DNA of 41,841 nt, from the NCBI GenBank assembly GCA_964433495.1, contig CAYSRC010000017.1, positions 1 to 41,841 of the forward strand, written 5' to 3'. The notes under the pieces are model-generated. The model made no database searches. It saw only the letters and a list, made by a program, of their open reading frames with translations, and was not told the DNA's origin. The first letter of the stretch is position 1; each line of letters starts with the position of its first letter. This DNA is from CAYSRC01 sp964433495 (lineage in GTDB: Bacteria > Bacillota > Clostridia > Oscillospirales > Ruminococcaceae). Made by a program: the position numbers and the translations under genes. Below are positions 15,663-23,585 of the stretch, one piece after another.

Positions 15663-17063
15663 CTACATCGTCGTCACTTTGTTCTGCATGTCGAGGTGGT
15701 CGCCGTCGAGGCCGACCTCCTTCTCGCGGCGCTTCTCAAAGAACTTGGTCGCAACCTGCGGGAACTGGGCGTAGCTCAGCACGTCCTCGGGCTGCTCGAC
15801 CCACTGCTTGCACTCCTCGGTGAGCTTGTCGAGCTCGGGCTCGAGGGTGTCGGCAAAGCGACAGGTGATCGGCTCGTCGCCGCCGAGTATCTTCTTCTGA
15901 AGCTCCTTGTTGACGGGCGCGGGGGTCCTGCCGTAGTCGCCGTGCATGAGGCCGCGGAACTCCTTCGTGACCATCTTGTAGCGCTCGCCCATGATGACGT
16001 TGAACACCGCCTGGGTGCCTACGATCTGGCTTGTCGGGGTGACGAGCGGCGGATAGCCCGCGTCCTCGCGGACGCGCGGGATCTCCTCGAGGACCGCCTG
16101 AAGCTGATCCTCCTTGCCTGCGTCCTTGAGCTGCTTTATCATGTTGGACAGCATGCCGCCCGGGACCTGATAGAGCAGGGTGTTCGCGTCGACGCCCAAA
16201 ACCTTCGGGTTGAGCTGGCCCGTCTTGAGGTATTTCTCGCGCAGGGTCGCGAAGTAGGCGCGAACCTCGTTGAGCTTGCCGAGGTCGAGCCCGGTGTCGT
16301 ACTCGGTGTCCTGAAGCGCCGCGACCAGCGACTCGGTCGCCATGTGAGAGGTGCCGCCCGACAGCGGCGAGATGACGGTGTCGATGATGTCGGCGCCCGC
16401 CTCGATGCCCTTGAGGATCGACATCTCGGCAAGGCCCGAGGTGGTGTGCGAGTGGATTTCGACCGGGATCTTGAGAGACGACTTGAGGGCCTTGACCAGC
16501 TCATAGGTCGCGTACGGCTTGAGCAGGCCCGCCATATCCTTTATGCAGATGGAGTCGGCGCCGAGCGACTCGAGCTCCTTGGTGTACTTGATAAAGTACT
16601 CGTTGCTGTGGACGGGGCTGAGGGTATAGGAGATGCACGCCTGCACGTGTCCGCCCTCCTTCCTCGCCGCCCTGATGGCGGTCTGGAGGTTGCGCGGGTC
16701 GTTGAGGGCGTCGAAGATTCGCATGATGTCGATGCCGTTGGCGACCGTCTTCTGCACAAAGTACTCGACCACGTCGTCGGCATAGGGACGATAGCCCAGC
16801 ATGTTCTGCCCGCGGAACAGCATCTGAAGCTTGGTGTTGGGCATCTCCTTGCGCATGATGCGAAGGCGCTCCCACGGGTCCTCGTCGAGGAAGCGAAGGC
16901 AGCTGTCGAAGGTCGCGCCGCCCCAAACCTCGAGCGCGTGATAGCCGACCTTGTCAAGCAGCGGGAACGCGGGACGCATCTCGTCCATCGTCATGCGCGT
17001 CGCGATCAGCGACTGGTGCGCGTCGCGCAGGATGAGATCGGTGATCTTTATCTTTTTCGCCAT
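15663..17063 (-). CDS. Carboxyltransferase, transcarboxylase 5S / oxaloacetate decarboxylase alpha / PycB type
   Basis: 466-residue TIM-barrel carboxyltransferase that moves CO2 between carboxybiotin and pyruvate/oxaloacetate. Metal and active-site residues of the family are present: RDAHQS (D14), carbamylated lysine in CIKDMAG (K175), and HSH (H204, H206). The C-terminal PYC-OADA conserved domain is present (ITCRFADTLEPELDKL), but no biotinyl domain is fused: the protein ends at about the length of the Propionibacterium 5S subunit. The biotin carrier is the separate gene 22 nt upstream. ATG 17063 with ggagaggg. Whether it works as decarboxylase, carboxylase or transcarboxylase cannot be read from this subunit alone. 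Confidence 0.92.
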   Translation of the reverse strand: MAKKIKITDLILRDAHQSLIATRMTMDEMRPAFPLLDKVGYHALEVWGGATFDSCLRFLDEDPWERLRIMRKEMPNTKLQMLFRGQNMLGYRPYADDVVEYFVQKTVANGIDIMRIFDALNDPRNLQTAIRAARKEGGHVQACISYTLSPVHSNEYFIKYTKELESLGADSICIKDMAGLLKPYATYELVKALKSSLKIPVEIHSHTTSGLAEMSILKGIEAGADIIDTVISPLSGGTSHMATESLVAALQDTEYDTGLDLGKLNEVRAYFATLREKYLKTGQLNPKVLGVDANTLLYQVPGGMLSNMIKQLKDAGKEDQLQAVLEEIPRVREDAGYPPLVTPTSQIVGTQAVFNVIMGERYKMVTKEFRGLMHGDYGRTPAPVNKELQKKILGGDEPITCRFADTLEPELDKLTEECKQWVEQPEDVLSYAQFPQVATKFFEKRREKEVGLDGDHLDMQNKVTTM

Positions 17064-17085
17064 GTGTTTCCCTCTCCTTTCGGCG

Positions 17086-17460
17086 TCAGCCGATCACGGC
17101 CAGCAGGTCGCCTGTGGAGACAACGTCACCCTTCTTGACGGCAACCGACGCGACCGTGCCCGCCTCGGGCGCGGTGATGTCGTTCTCCATCTTCATCGCC
17201 TCGAGGACGACTAACTTTTGGCCCGCGCTCACGGTGTCGCCGACGTTTACGCACACGTCGAGGATGTTGCCGGGCATGGGTGCGTTGACCTTGAGGCCCT
17301 TGGCGGGGGCTGCGGGCGCCGCGGCGGGTGCGGGAGCCGGGGCAGCCGCGGGCGCGGGGGCAGGCGCTGCGGCGGGTGCGGGCGCGGGGGCCGCGCCGCC
17401 CACCTCTTCTACGGTTACGTCATAGGCCTGACCGTTGACGGAAATGTTAAACCTTTTCAT
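17086..17460 (-). CDS. Biotin carboxyl carrier protein (1.3S-like)
   Basis: 124-residue carrier. A short N-terminal segment (1-22) is joined by a long Ala/Pro linker (about 23-53) to a complete biotinyl domain with the target sequence EAMKM, the biotinylated lysine being K90, flanked by the MPGNI and APEAGTV turns. ATG 17460 has a ggagg site. It sits between the two carboxyltransferase genes, as in soluble transcarboxylase sets (12S-1.3S-5S). The linker is encoded by a GC-rich, quasi-repetitive stretch (about 17300-17395). Confidence 0.95.
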   Translation of the reverse strand: MKRFNISVNGQAYDVTVEEVGGAAPAPAPAAAPAPAPAAAPAPAPAAAPAAPAKGLKVNAPMPGNILDVCVNVGDTVSAGQKLVVLEAMKMENDITAPEAGTVASVAVKKGDVVSTGDLLAVIG

Positions 17461-17484
17461 CGTAAATATACCTCCGATAGTTTA

Positions 17485-18816
17485 TCAGAACGGCAGGTTG
17501 CCGTGTTTTTTGGGAAGCCTTGAAACCCGCTTGCCCGCCATCATGTCGAGGGCCGAGATCACGTTGGCGCGGACGTCCGCGGGGGAGATGACCGCGTCCA
17601 CAAGGCCCGCCTCGGCAGCCTTGCGCGCGCTCGCCTCGCTCGCCGCGTACTCCTCGGCGAGGGTGTCGATGTCTGCGGGGTCGGTTATCCTGTCGCTCCA
17701 AAGCATGGTGACGGCGGCCCTGGGCGGGAGCGCGCTTATGACAGCGCCCTCGCACGCGTAGGCGACGTCGCACCCGGCGTTTTTGCCGCAGAAGACGGTG
17801 AACGCCTGCCCCGTCGCGCTGCCCTTGATGACAGCCACCTTGACGGTCGTGGCCTCGCCCATGACGTGGGCGAGCTTTGCGGCGTTGACGATGCCGCCGA
17901 GGCTGTCGTTGCTGCCCGACTGAAGGAAGCCCTCGCTGTCCACGACGGACAGAACGGGGATGCCGAACGAGTCGCAGATCTCGACGAGCTTTGCGCACTT
18001 GGCCGAGTCCTTGCGGCACAGCCTGCCGTTCGTCTCGATGATGCCGCACGCGGTGCCGCCGACCGACGCCAGCGCAACGCGGCTCGCGGAGCCGATGTTC
18101 TTGAACAGCTCGACCGCGCTGTCCCTGTCGGCGACCGTCTCAATGCTCACCTCGCCCGCGTCGGGCTGCTCAAACTCGAAGATGGGCAGCGCCGCGAGAT
18201 TGTTGAGCGGGAGGAACTTGATGACATCGGACGCCGCGGCGACGGCCTTTGTCTCGGTCTCACACACGATGGCGGCGACGCCCGACTTCTCGGCGAACGC
18301 GGCGGTGCCGACGCCCTCCTCGTCGCCGCCCTTCGCCTTGTCGACAAACGCGGGCGTGAGGAACAGCTCGCCCTTTTCGGACATGATGCAGATGTCCGCC
18401 ATGGCGGCCGCCAGCGAATAGAAGCCGCCGCACGGGCCCACCACCACCGCGATTTGCGGCACCACGCCCGACAGCTCGGACATCCTGCGCAGCAGGCTCG
18501 ACGACGCGTCGAGCGACGCAAAGCTGTCCTCGACATTGACGCCCTGCGAGTCGTAGATCGTCACCACGGGCGCGCCCGTCTTCGCGGCGAGGTCGTAGAC
18601 CTTCTCAAGCTTGCGGACGCCCGCGCGGTCGAGCGCGCCGCCCGCGCAGGAGGAATCCTGGCAAAAGGCGAACGCCGTCGCTCCGCCGACGCTTCCGTAA
18701 CCCGCGACAGAGCCCTTCTCCTTGCCGGCGGCAGCGTCTATCTCGACAAAGCTGCCGTCGTCAAAAAGGGAGGCAAGGCGGGTGGCGGCGGACATTTTTT
18801 TGCTTGTTTCTGCCAT
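17485..18816 (-). CDS. Divergent acyl-CoA carboxyltransferase-like subunit (12S/MmdA-like)
   Basis: 443-residue crotonase-superfamily carboxyltransferase, about 70 residues shorter than MmdA/PccB/12S proteins. Recognisable landmarks: SLFDDGSFVEID near the N-terminus, VVPQIAVVVGPCGG, LGGIVNAAKLAHVMGEATTV in the second domain, and the terminal LPKKHGN. Differences from the family: the usual GGARIQEG loop after the Asp-Ser is DSQGVNVEDS, and the first-domain oxyanion region is shortened, so substrate binding may differ. ATG 18816 with gaggg 8 nt upstream was chosen over a TTG further up. First gene of a three-gene operon behind the promoter at 18870-18898. Confidence 0.85.
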   Translation of the reverse strand: MAETSKKMSAATRLASLFDDGSFVEIDAAAGKEKGSVAGYGSVGGATAFAFCQDSSCAGGALDRAGVRKLEKVYDLAAKTGAPVVTIYDSQGVNVEDSFASLDASSSLLRRMSELSGVVPQIAVVVGPCGGFYSLAAAMADICIMSEKGELFLTPAFVDKAKGGDEEGVGTAAFAEKSGVAAIVCETETKAVAAASDVIKFLPLNNLAALPIFEFEQPDAGEVSIETVADRDSAVELFKNIGSASRVALASVGGTACGIIETNGRLCRKDSAKCAKLVEICDSFGIPVLSVVDSEGFLQSGSNDSLGGIVNAAKLAHVMGEATTVKVAVIKGSATGQAFTVFCGKNAGCDVAYACEGAVISALPPRAAVTMLWSDRITDPADIDTLAEEYAASEASARKAAEAGLVDAVISPADVRANVISALDMMAGKRVSRLPKKHGNLPF

Positions 18817-18869
18817 ACCGTATACCCTCTCTTTACATAACATTCAAGTAAAAAGTCGAAATCAAGTTT

Positions 18870-18898
18870 AGTATATTACATTTCACCTTTAAAATCAA
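18870..18898 (-). promoter_or_regulatory. Promoter of the transcarboxylase-like operon
   Basis: Minus strand TTGATT (18893-18898), 17-nt spacer, TATACT (18870-18875). The predicted start near 18863 is about 46 nt before the first codon. Confidence 0.75.
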
Positions 18899-19012
18899 CC
18901 GCAAAACCCGACCGCGCGGGGTTTATGTCCGCATAAAAGGAAAAATTGTGCACTTTGCCATATGCCTCGCAGCCCGCACGATGCGCGACTCCCGCGCGAA
19001 AAATTGTTTTGG

Positions 19013-19042
19013 TTGACGGCGGAAACACGGCGCGGTTATAAT
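19013..19042 (+). promoter_or_regulatory. Promoter of the DUF937 gene
   Basis: TTGACG (19013-19018), 18-nt spacer, TATAAT (19037-19042). The predicted start near 19049 leaves a short leader with an aaagggg ribosome site. Divergent from the transcarboxylase-like operon. Confidence 0.8.
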
Positions 19043-19073
19043 TAAAAAAACTTGTGTAAAGGGGTACAATGTT

Positions 19074-19802
19074 ATGGATATCGGCAGCATGCTCGGCACA
19101 CTGTCAGGCTCGGGGGTAATGTCGGCGCTCGCGGGCGCCTCGGGCTCGGACGCGCGGGATGTGGGCAAGGTCCTCACCGCGGCGCTGCCCACGCTGCTCG
19201 ACACGCTCGGCGCGAACGCAAAGGACAGCAAAAAATCCGCGTCGCTCGACAAGGCGCTGAGCGACCACTCCAAAAAGTCGGTCGACGAGGTCACAAAAAA
19301 CCTCGACCTCGCGGACGGCGCAAAGATAATCGGGCACATCCTCGGAAGCGCGGGGACAGCGGACATCAAAAAGAACGTCTCCGAGTCCACCGGCATCAGC
19401 GCCGACTCGGTCGGCACGATCCTTTCGGCGGCGGCCCCGGTGCTGATGAACCTTCTCGGCGCCGGCACCGAGAAGGAGAAGAAGGCGCAGGGCGGCGGCT
19501 TTGACCTCGGCTCGGCGCTCGGCGGGCTGCTCGGCTCGGGCAGCGTCGACCTCGGCTCGCTCGTGGGCGGCCTGCTCGGCGACGGGGACGACAAGCAGAC
19601 AAAATCCAAGGGCAGCAAGAGCGCCAAAGAGGACGGCGGTCTCGACCTCAGCGACGTGGTGAGCGCGCTCGGCGGCCTGCTCGGCGGCAAGGACGACAAG
19701 CAGACAAAATCCAAGGGCGGCAAGAGCGCCAAAGAGGACGGCGGTCTCGACCTCGGCGACGTGGTGGGCGCGCTCGGCGGACTGTTAGGCGGTAAGAAAT
19801 AA
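19074..19802 (+). CDS. DUF937-domain protein with tandem C-terminal repeats
   Basis: 242-residue protein of unknown function. The first about 135 residues match the DUF937 pattern: alternating amphipathic helices with LTAALPTLLDTLGANAKD and IIGHILGSAG. The rest is Gly/Leu/Asp-rich (LGSALGGLLGSG, GSLVGGLLGDG) and ends in two almost identical 35-residue repeats that each begin DDKQTKSKG. No signal peptide or clear membrane helix. Members of this domain family are found as single genes in many bacteria without assigned function. ATG 19074; own promoter; no terminator recognised downstream. Confidence 0.8.
   Translation: MDIGSMLGTLSGSGVMSALAGASGSDARDVGKVLTAALPTLLDTLGANAKDSKKSASLDKALSDHSKKSVDEVTKNLDLADGAKIIGHILGSAGTADIKKNVSESTGISADSVGTILSAAAPVLMNLLGAGTEKEKKAQGGGFDLGSALGGLLGSGSVDLGSLVGGLLGDGDDKQTKSKGSKSAKEDGGLDLSDVVSALGGLLGGKDDKQTKSKGGKSAKEDGGLDLGDVVGALGGLLGGKK
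19587..19796 (+). repeat. 105-bp tandem duplication in the DUF937 gene
   Basis: Two direct copies (19587-19691 and 19692-19796), differing at only a handful of positions, mostly Ser/Gly codon changes near the ends. The period of 105 is a multiple of three, so reading frame is kept. Confidence 0.9.
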
Positions 19803-19891
19803 CCGCGCTTAAACTGCCCGCAATGCGATTCGGCGGGCACAGGCATCGACCGGCGGCACAAATGACGGGCTGTTCGGTTTTGCTGCCGCAG

Positions 19892-20042
19892 CTCGGCGCG
19901 TCGCCCCGCAACCTCCCCCGCCGCTTTGCGTCCCTCCCCCCTTTGCACACGCCTCACATACTCCCGTGAGGTGTCCCGCGCGTTGTTCCGATTACGCGCG
20001 GGTAGGGGGGGCTTTAGACTCTCGCGTCCTTGAGGCTCCCTT
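19892..20042 (+). repeat. Array C, first copy of a 150-bp direct repeat
   Basis: Nearly identical to 20126-20274, offset 234 bp. Contains the hairpins 19952-19971 (cctcac-atactccc-gtgagg) and 19975-20002 (9-bp stem cccgcgcgt, loop tgttccgatt). The interval 19803-20580 between the convergent DUF937 and glycosyltransferase genes holds only these repeats and a terminator. Confidence 0.88.
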
Positions 20043-20086
20043 GTGTAAAGGGAGCTGTCTGCGCAAGCAGACTGAGGGATTGTCAC
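20031..20086 (+). repeat. Minimal two-hairpin element
   Basis: Hairpin 20035-20055 (8-bp stem gctccctt), then hairpin 20057-20072 (gtctgc-gcaa-gcagac, a GNRA-type loop), then TGAGGGATTG. This appears to be the smallest complete form of the family; larger arrays carry extra hairpins between the same two ends. Confidence 0.8.
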
Positions 20087-20125
20087 CGCAAAACCCTGCC
20101 ACCCGAATATGCTCTATGTTGCAAT

Positions 20126-20424
20126 CTCGGCGCGTCGCCCCGCAACCTCCCCCACCGCTTTGCGCCCCTCCCCCCTTTGCACACGCCTCACATACTCCCG
20201 TGAGGTGTCCCGCGCGTTGTTCCGATTACGCGCGGGTAGGGGGGCTTTAGACTCTCGCGTCCTTGAGGCTCCCTTACCGAACGGTGGGGCTCAATCGGAA
20301 CGATAGCCCGAAAGACGCATACTATCGCGCCGAATGTCAGGCGTCCGTTCCTTTACCGTTTGACCGCTCCGCGCGACAGATGCGCGTCGTAATCGAACCG
20401 ACGGCCGACAGGGGGGCTTTTTGG
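20126..20424 (+). repeat. Array C, second copy plus degenerate extension
   Basis: 20126-20274 repeats 19892-20042, with hairpins at 20186-20205 and 20209-20236. From about 20263 it continues as a different array (gaggctcccttaccgaacgg, then a nested structure with outer arms ctatcgcgc and gcgcgacag) like those at 37625-37750 and 40975-41100, but lacks the GAGGGATTG end. Confidence 0.8.
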
Positions 20425-20495
20425 CTTGCAGCAAAGTTTTGAGCCGAAATAAACCAACCTAAAAATCTCCGATCAGCAACCCTCATCAAACTGCC

Positions 20496-20544
20496 AAAAA
20501 ACGTCAAACGGGGCGGGACGCGCAAGCCTTGCGCGTCCCGCCCC
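20496..20544 (-). terminator. Terminator after the glycosyltransferase gene
   Basis: A very long GC palindrome (20510-20544, arm ggggcgggacgcgcaag with an effective loop of a few nt), followed on the minus strand by GTTTGACG and TTTTTT (20496-20501). It lies 36 nt after the stop. Confidence 0.75.
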
Positions 20545-20580
20545 TCTTAAATCCATTGCCGTTCCGCCGCTCGCCGCGCC

Positions 20581-21912
20581 TCACACGGCGCGCGACTCGG
20601 CCTTTTTTCTCTTTTTCGAGCGCTTTCTTGCGCCCCTGCGGCATCCCTGACCCGACGACATCACCCGCCCGACGTCCGTCGCCACCGTGTGCTCGACGGG
20701 CTGCCAGCTGCGCTCGGTGAACAGCGCCGCCGCGGCCGCCGCGACATAGGTTATGCCGAACAGCGGAAAGCACAGCACCCCCGTAATCTTTTCGCACACC
20801 GGCGCGTGGATGTTGTCCCACTCGCTCACCGCGGTCGCCGCCGCCATTCCCCAGAGCCCGACGAGCGCGCCCGCGACGCCCGAGAGCGCGACAGCGCCGA
20901 GGCTTATCCCCAAAAGCAGCCCCGAGACAGCGCCGAAAAGCCCGCCGAGCGCCCCCGCGACATAGCCCCACAGCGAGAGCATAAACATGTCAAAGCACGC
21001 AAAGCGCCCGCTCCTGTTTGCCGTCATGCCCTTGAGCAGGCGTCCGCCGTAGACGGGCGCAATCTGAAGCCCGCCCTGGACCCAGCGCTTGCGCTGTCTT
21101 ATCGAAACACCCAGCTTCTCAGGCTGCTCGTCGTACAACACAGCGTCGCCGCAATAGCCCATCACGATGCCGCGGACGGCGAGCTCGCAGTCGAACTCAA
21201 TGTCCTCGGTGAGGCTGTGAAACCTCCAGCCGCCCAGCTCGTCAATGAGCTCGCTCGTAAACGCAAAGCCGGTGCCCGTGCAAAAACAGCTTGTTCCGAA
21301 CAGCATCCGGCACCGGTTGAGGTGCGCCGACTCGTGCAGATACCACAGCGCATAGCTCGCGGACAACCAGCCCGAGCCGAAGTTTTTGGAGTTGCGGTAG
21401 CCGCACACCGCGCGGTACCCCCGCGAAAGGCCCCTGTCCACCGCCGATATGTAGCCTCGGTCGAGCAGGTTGTCGGCGTCCACGACGATAAACGCGTCAT
21501 AGTGCTCGCCGCTGCGCTTGATTTCGTCGAGCAGAAACTCGAGCGCGTAGCCCTTGCCTACCTTTTGCTCGTCAAACCGCTCAAACACCCGCGCGCCCAG
21601 ACGACTTGCCGCCCGTGCCGTCCCGTCGGTGCAGTTGTCGGCGACAACGTACACGTCGGTCAGGCTCTTCGGATAGTCGCACCCCGAGATGCTCTCGAGC
21701 AGCTTGGGCAGCACCTTTTCCTCGTTTCGCGCGGCGATAAGCACCGCGTATCTCCTGCCCGAAGGCGCACAGTCTGCGGCCTTCGCGGCGTCCTCCCTTC
21801 TGTTGAACAGCTTCATCAAAACGGGCAGCAGCGTAAACACGACGTGGTACAAAAACAACCCGCCCGCAAGCGCCCCGCAGACGCCGCACAACACCGCAAT
21901 ATGTTCGCGCAT
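20581..21912 (-). CDS. Membrane family 2 glycosyltransferase
   Basis: 443-residue processive-type GT2 enzyme. One N-terminal membrane helix (about 8-36), a GT-A catalytic domain with LIAARNEE (58-65), VVADNCTDGT, the DAD metal motif (145-147), TED acceptor base (235-237) and QRKRW (273-277), then three or four C-terminal membrane helices and a basic tail (GARKRSKKRKKAE). The QxxRW motif is typical of polysaccharide synthases such as hyaluronan or cellulose synthases and of related glycolipid enzymes. The sugar is not predictable. Stands alone on the minus strand with its own terminator. ATG 21912 with a ggaagag site. Confidence 0.88.
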   Translation of the reverse strand: MREHIAVLCGVCGALAGGLFLYHVVFTLLPVLMKLFNRREDAAKAADCAPSGRRYAVLIAARNEEKVLPKLLESISGCDYPKSLTDVYVVADNCTDGTARAASRLGARVFERFDEQKVGKGYALEFLLDEIKRSGEHYDAFIVVDADNLLDRGYISAVDRGLSRGYRAVCGYRNSKNFGSGWLSASYALWYLHESAHLNRCRMLFGTSCFCTGTGFAFTSELIDELGGWRFHSLTEDIEFDCELAVRGIVMGYCGDAVLYDEQPEKLGVSIRQRKRWVQGGLQIAPVYGGRLLKGMTANRSGRFACFDMFMLSLWGYVAGALGGLFGAVSGLLLGISLGAVALSGVAGALVGLWGMAAATAVSEWDNIHAPVCEKITGVLCFPLFGITYVAAAAAALFTERSWQPVEHTVATDVGRVMSSGQGCRRGARKRSKKRKKAESRAV

Positions 21913-22202
21913 AATCTCTGTTACTCTTCCTTTCCGTATTAAAGCGTTCCCTCGCTCAAACCCGCCCGCGGAATCTCATCCCGCCGCGTCGGGGCAACAT
22001 CGTTCCCCGAGAGCGGGAGGCTCCGCCCGCTGTTCGGCAGGCGGCAAAAGCATCAGCTTCTCGGGATTTTACCGAAGAATTTGGGTCCCGCGATAAAGGA
22101 CGGGCGGAACCCGCCGAGGTTGTAAAGCCCGCCGCACAGCACATCCCGCGCGCGGCATCGGGGCGCGCCGAATGCAGCTTCGTTTTGCATCACGCATCCG
22201 CC
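21913..22202. other. Intergenic, no gene seen
   Basis: GC-rich stretch between the glycosyltransferase and histidine kinase genes. Short inverted repeats (for example gggcgg-aa-cccgcc near 22100) but no frame with a ribosome site or family similarity. No terminator for the kinase gene is clear between 22264 and 22424. Confidence 0.5.
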
Positions 22203-22263
22203 GAGCCTCAAGGACAAGGGGGCCCTTTACAGCCTCCCCCCGTGCAAAGCGGCGGGGGATTGC
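22203..22263 (+). repeat. Degenerate two-hairpin element D
   Basis: Matches the minimal element in order: gagcctcaaggacaaggg, a C/G-rich stem, a second stem around gtgcaaagcg, then GGGGGATTGC. Stems are imperfect, suggesting decay. Confidence 0.55.
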
Positions 22264-22424
22264 CTGCGGCGAGCTTAAAGCCGCAACAATAAGTCCGTTC
22301 AAACCACAGAGCCCTGTTCGGAGCCCGCCGCGCGTCCGAAAGGCTCGCGCCGAACCCCGCCGCCGGGCGCAAAGTGCGCCTCGGCGCGCCTTATCTATTT
22401 GGTATTCCAATCTTTTCAAGCTTA

Positions 22425-23585
22425 TCACGCCGGGCCGGGCCCGCCCGCGGGCCGGACGCCCGAGCCGCGCATACTCGCAAAGACCGCCGTCACCGACGCG
22501 CCCCCGCCCTCGGCGTTCTCGATATAGAGCGAGCCGCCGTGCTTTTCGCACAGGATCTTGCATATGCTCAGGCCCATGCCGCAATGCTGGCCCTCCTCCT
22601 GCCCCGTCGCCCTGAAGAACGGGTCGGACGCCCGCGGGATGTCGTCGGGGTTGAAGCCGACGCCGTCGTCCGTCACCGAGAGGATGAGCACCCCCGAGCC
22701 CGACACCGTGACCTTGATTTTCTCCTCGGCAAACCTGAGCGCGTTGGAGACGAGGTTTTCAAACACCTGCATCACGATGTCGCCGTCGAGCACAAGCGAC
22801 CTCGCGGTAAAGCGGGACGCGTCAACCTCCACCGTCTTTTCGCCCGAGAGCATCCCCGAGCTGTAGCTTATGCGGGAGACGATCTCCCCCGCCGGGGTGT
22901 CCCTCGCGTCGAGCTCGATGTCCTCGAGCCGCTGCAGGCTGTTCATCGTCGAGACATAGTCCTCGAGCCTGTCGATGTGCGCGCTCATCACCTGCGCGGT
23001 CTCGGACACCTTTTCGGCGTCTATCGTGCCGTCGGGGACGTACTTGAGCAGCATCTCGGTCTGCCCCTTGAGGACGGTCAGCGGGGTGCGGAGGTCGTGT
23101 GCAAACGCGGCGTTGAGGCGTCTTCTCTCCTCCACCACGCGCCACATCTCGCGGTTGTTCTCGAGCAGCGCGGCACGCATCTTTTCAAACGATGCGCACA
23201 GCCGGCCCATCTCGTCGTTGACGGGGTAGATGACCGCGAAGTTTAGGTTGTTGTTCGCGATATTCTCGGCCGCCGCGTCGAGCAGCGTCAGCGGCCGCTT
23301 GAGCTTGCGCTTGTAAAAGATCCTGCTCGTCATGCCGATGCAAACAATGCACCACACGGGACACATAAAGAACATCATGACCGACAAAAAGTTGCCGAGG
23401 CTGCTGTTGTTATAGCTGAGCTCGAGCCCCATCGAAAAGGTCATCGTGACGAGCAGCGCCGCGACAACGACGCACAGCACAAAGTATACCACAAACGCCG
23501 TGGTGATTGAACCGCGCTTTTTTGGCCCGGGTTTTGCGTCCCCGGCGGGCCGATTTACACGTCCCGTATCCTCTATTTTACCCAC
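22425..23585 (-). CDS. Two-component sensor histidine kinase
   Basis: 386-residue kinase with two membrane helices (about 28-50 and 66-88) joined by only about 15 residues outside, then a HAMP-like linker (about 90-145), a HisKA domain with H-box FAHDLRTPLT (H163), N-box VFENLVSNALRF, G1 DDGVGF and G2 HCGMGLS. The tiny external loop suggests sensing inside the membrane, as in cell-envelope-stress kinases, rather than by a soluble domain. GTG 23585 lies inside the 3' end of the response regulator gene (13-nt overlap), so the pair is translationally coupled. The cognate target genes are not obvious here. Confidence 0.93.
   Translation of the reverse strand: MGKIEDTGRVNRPAGDAKPGPKKRGSITTAFVVYFVLCVVVAALLVTMTFSMGLELSYNNSSLGNFLSVMMFFMCPVWCIVCIGMTSRIFYKRKLKRPLTLLDAAAENIANNNLNFAVIYPVNDEMGRLCASFEKMRAALLENNREMWRVVEERRRLNAAFAHDLRTPLTVLKGQTEMLLKYVPDGTIDAEKVSETAQVMSAHIDRLEDYVSTMNSLQRLEDIELDARDTPAGEIVSRISYSSGMLSGEKTVEVDASRFTARSLVLDGDIVMQVFENLVSNALRFAEEKIKVTVSGSGVLILSVTDDGVGFNPDDIPRASDPFFRATGQEEGQHCGMGLSICKILCEKHGGSLYIENAEGGGASVTAVFASMRGSGVRPAGGPGPA

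Noticed and set aside
15162..17138. 658-codon plus-strand ORF opposite the 5S-like gene
   Set aside because: Mirror frame of a clear carboxyltransferase; low-complexity His/Val/Leu pattern; no family recognised.
15663..18816. Sodium-pumping oxaloacetate or methylmalonyl-CoA decarboxylase complex
   Set aside because: No beta or gamma membrane subunit gene is in or next to the operon, so the pump cannot be claimed from this window.
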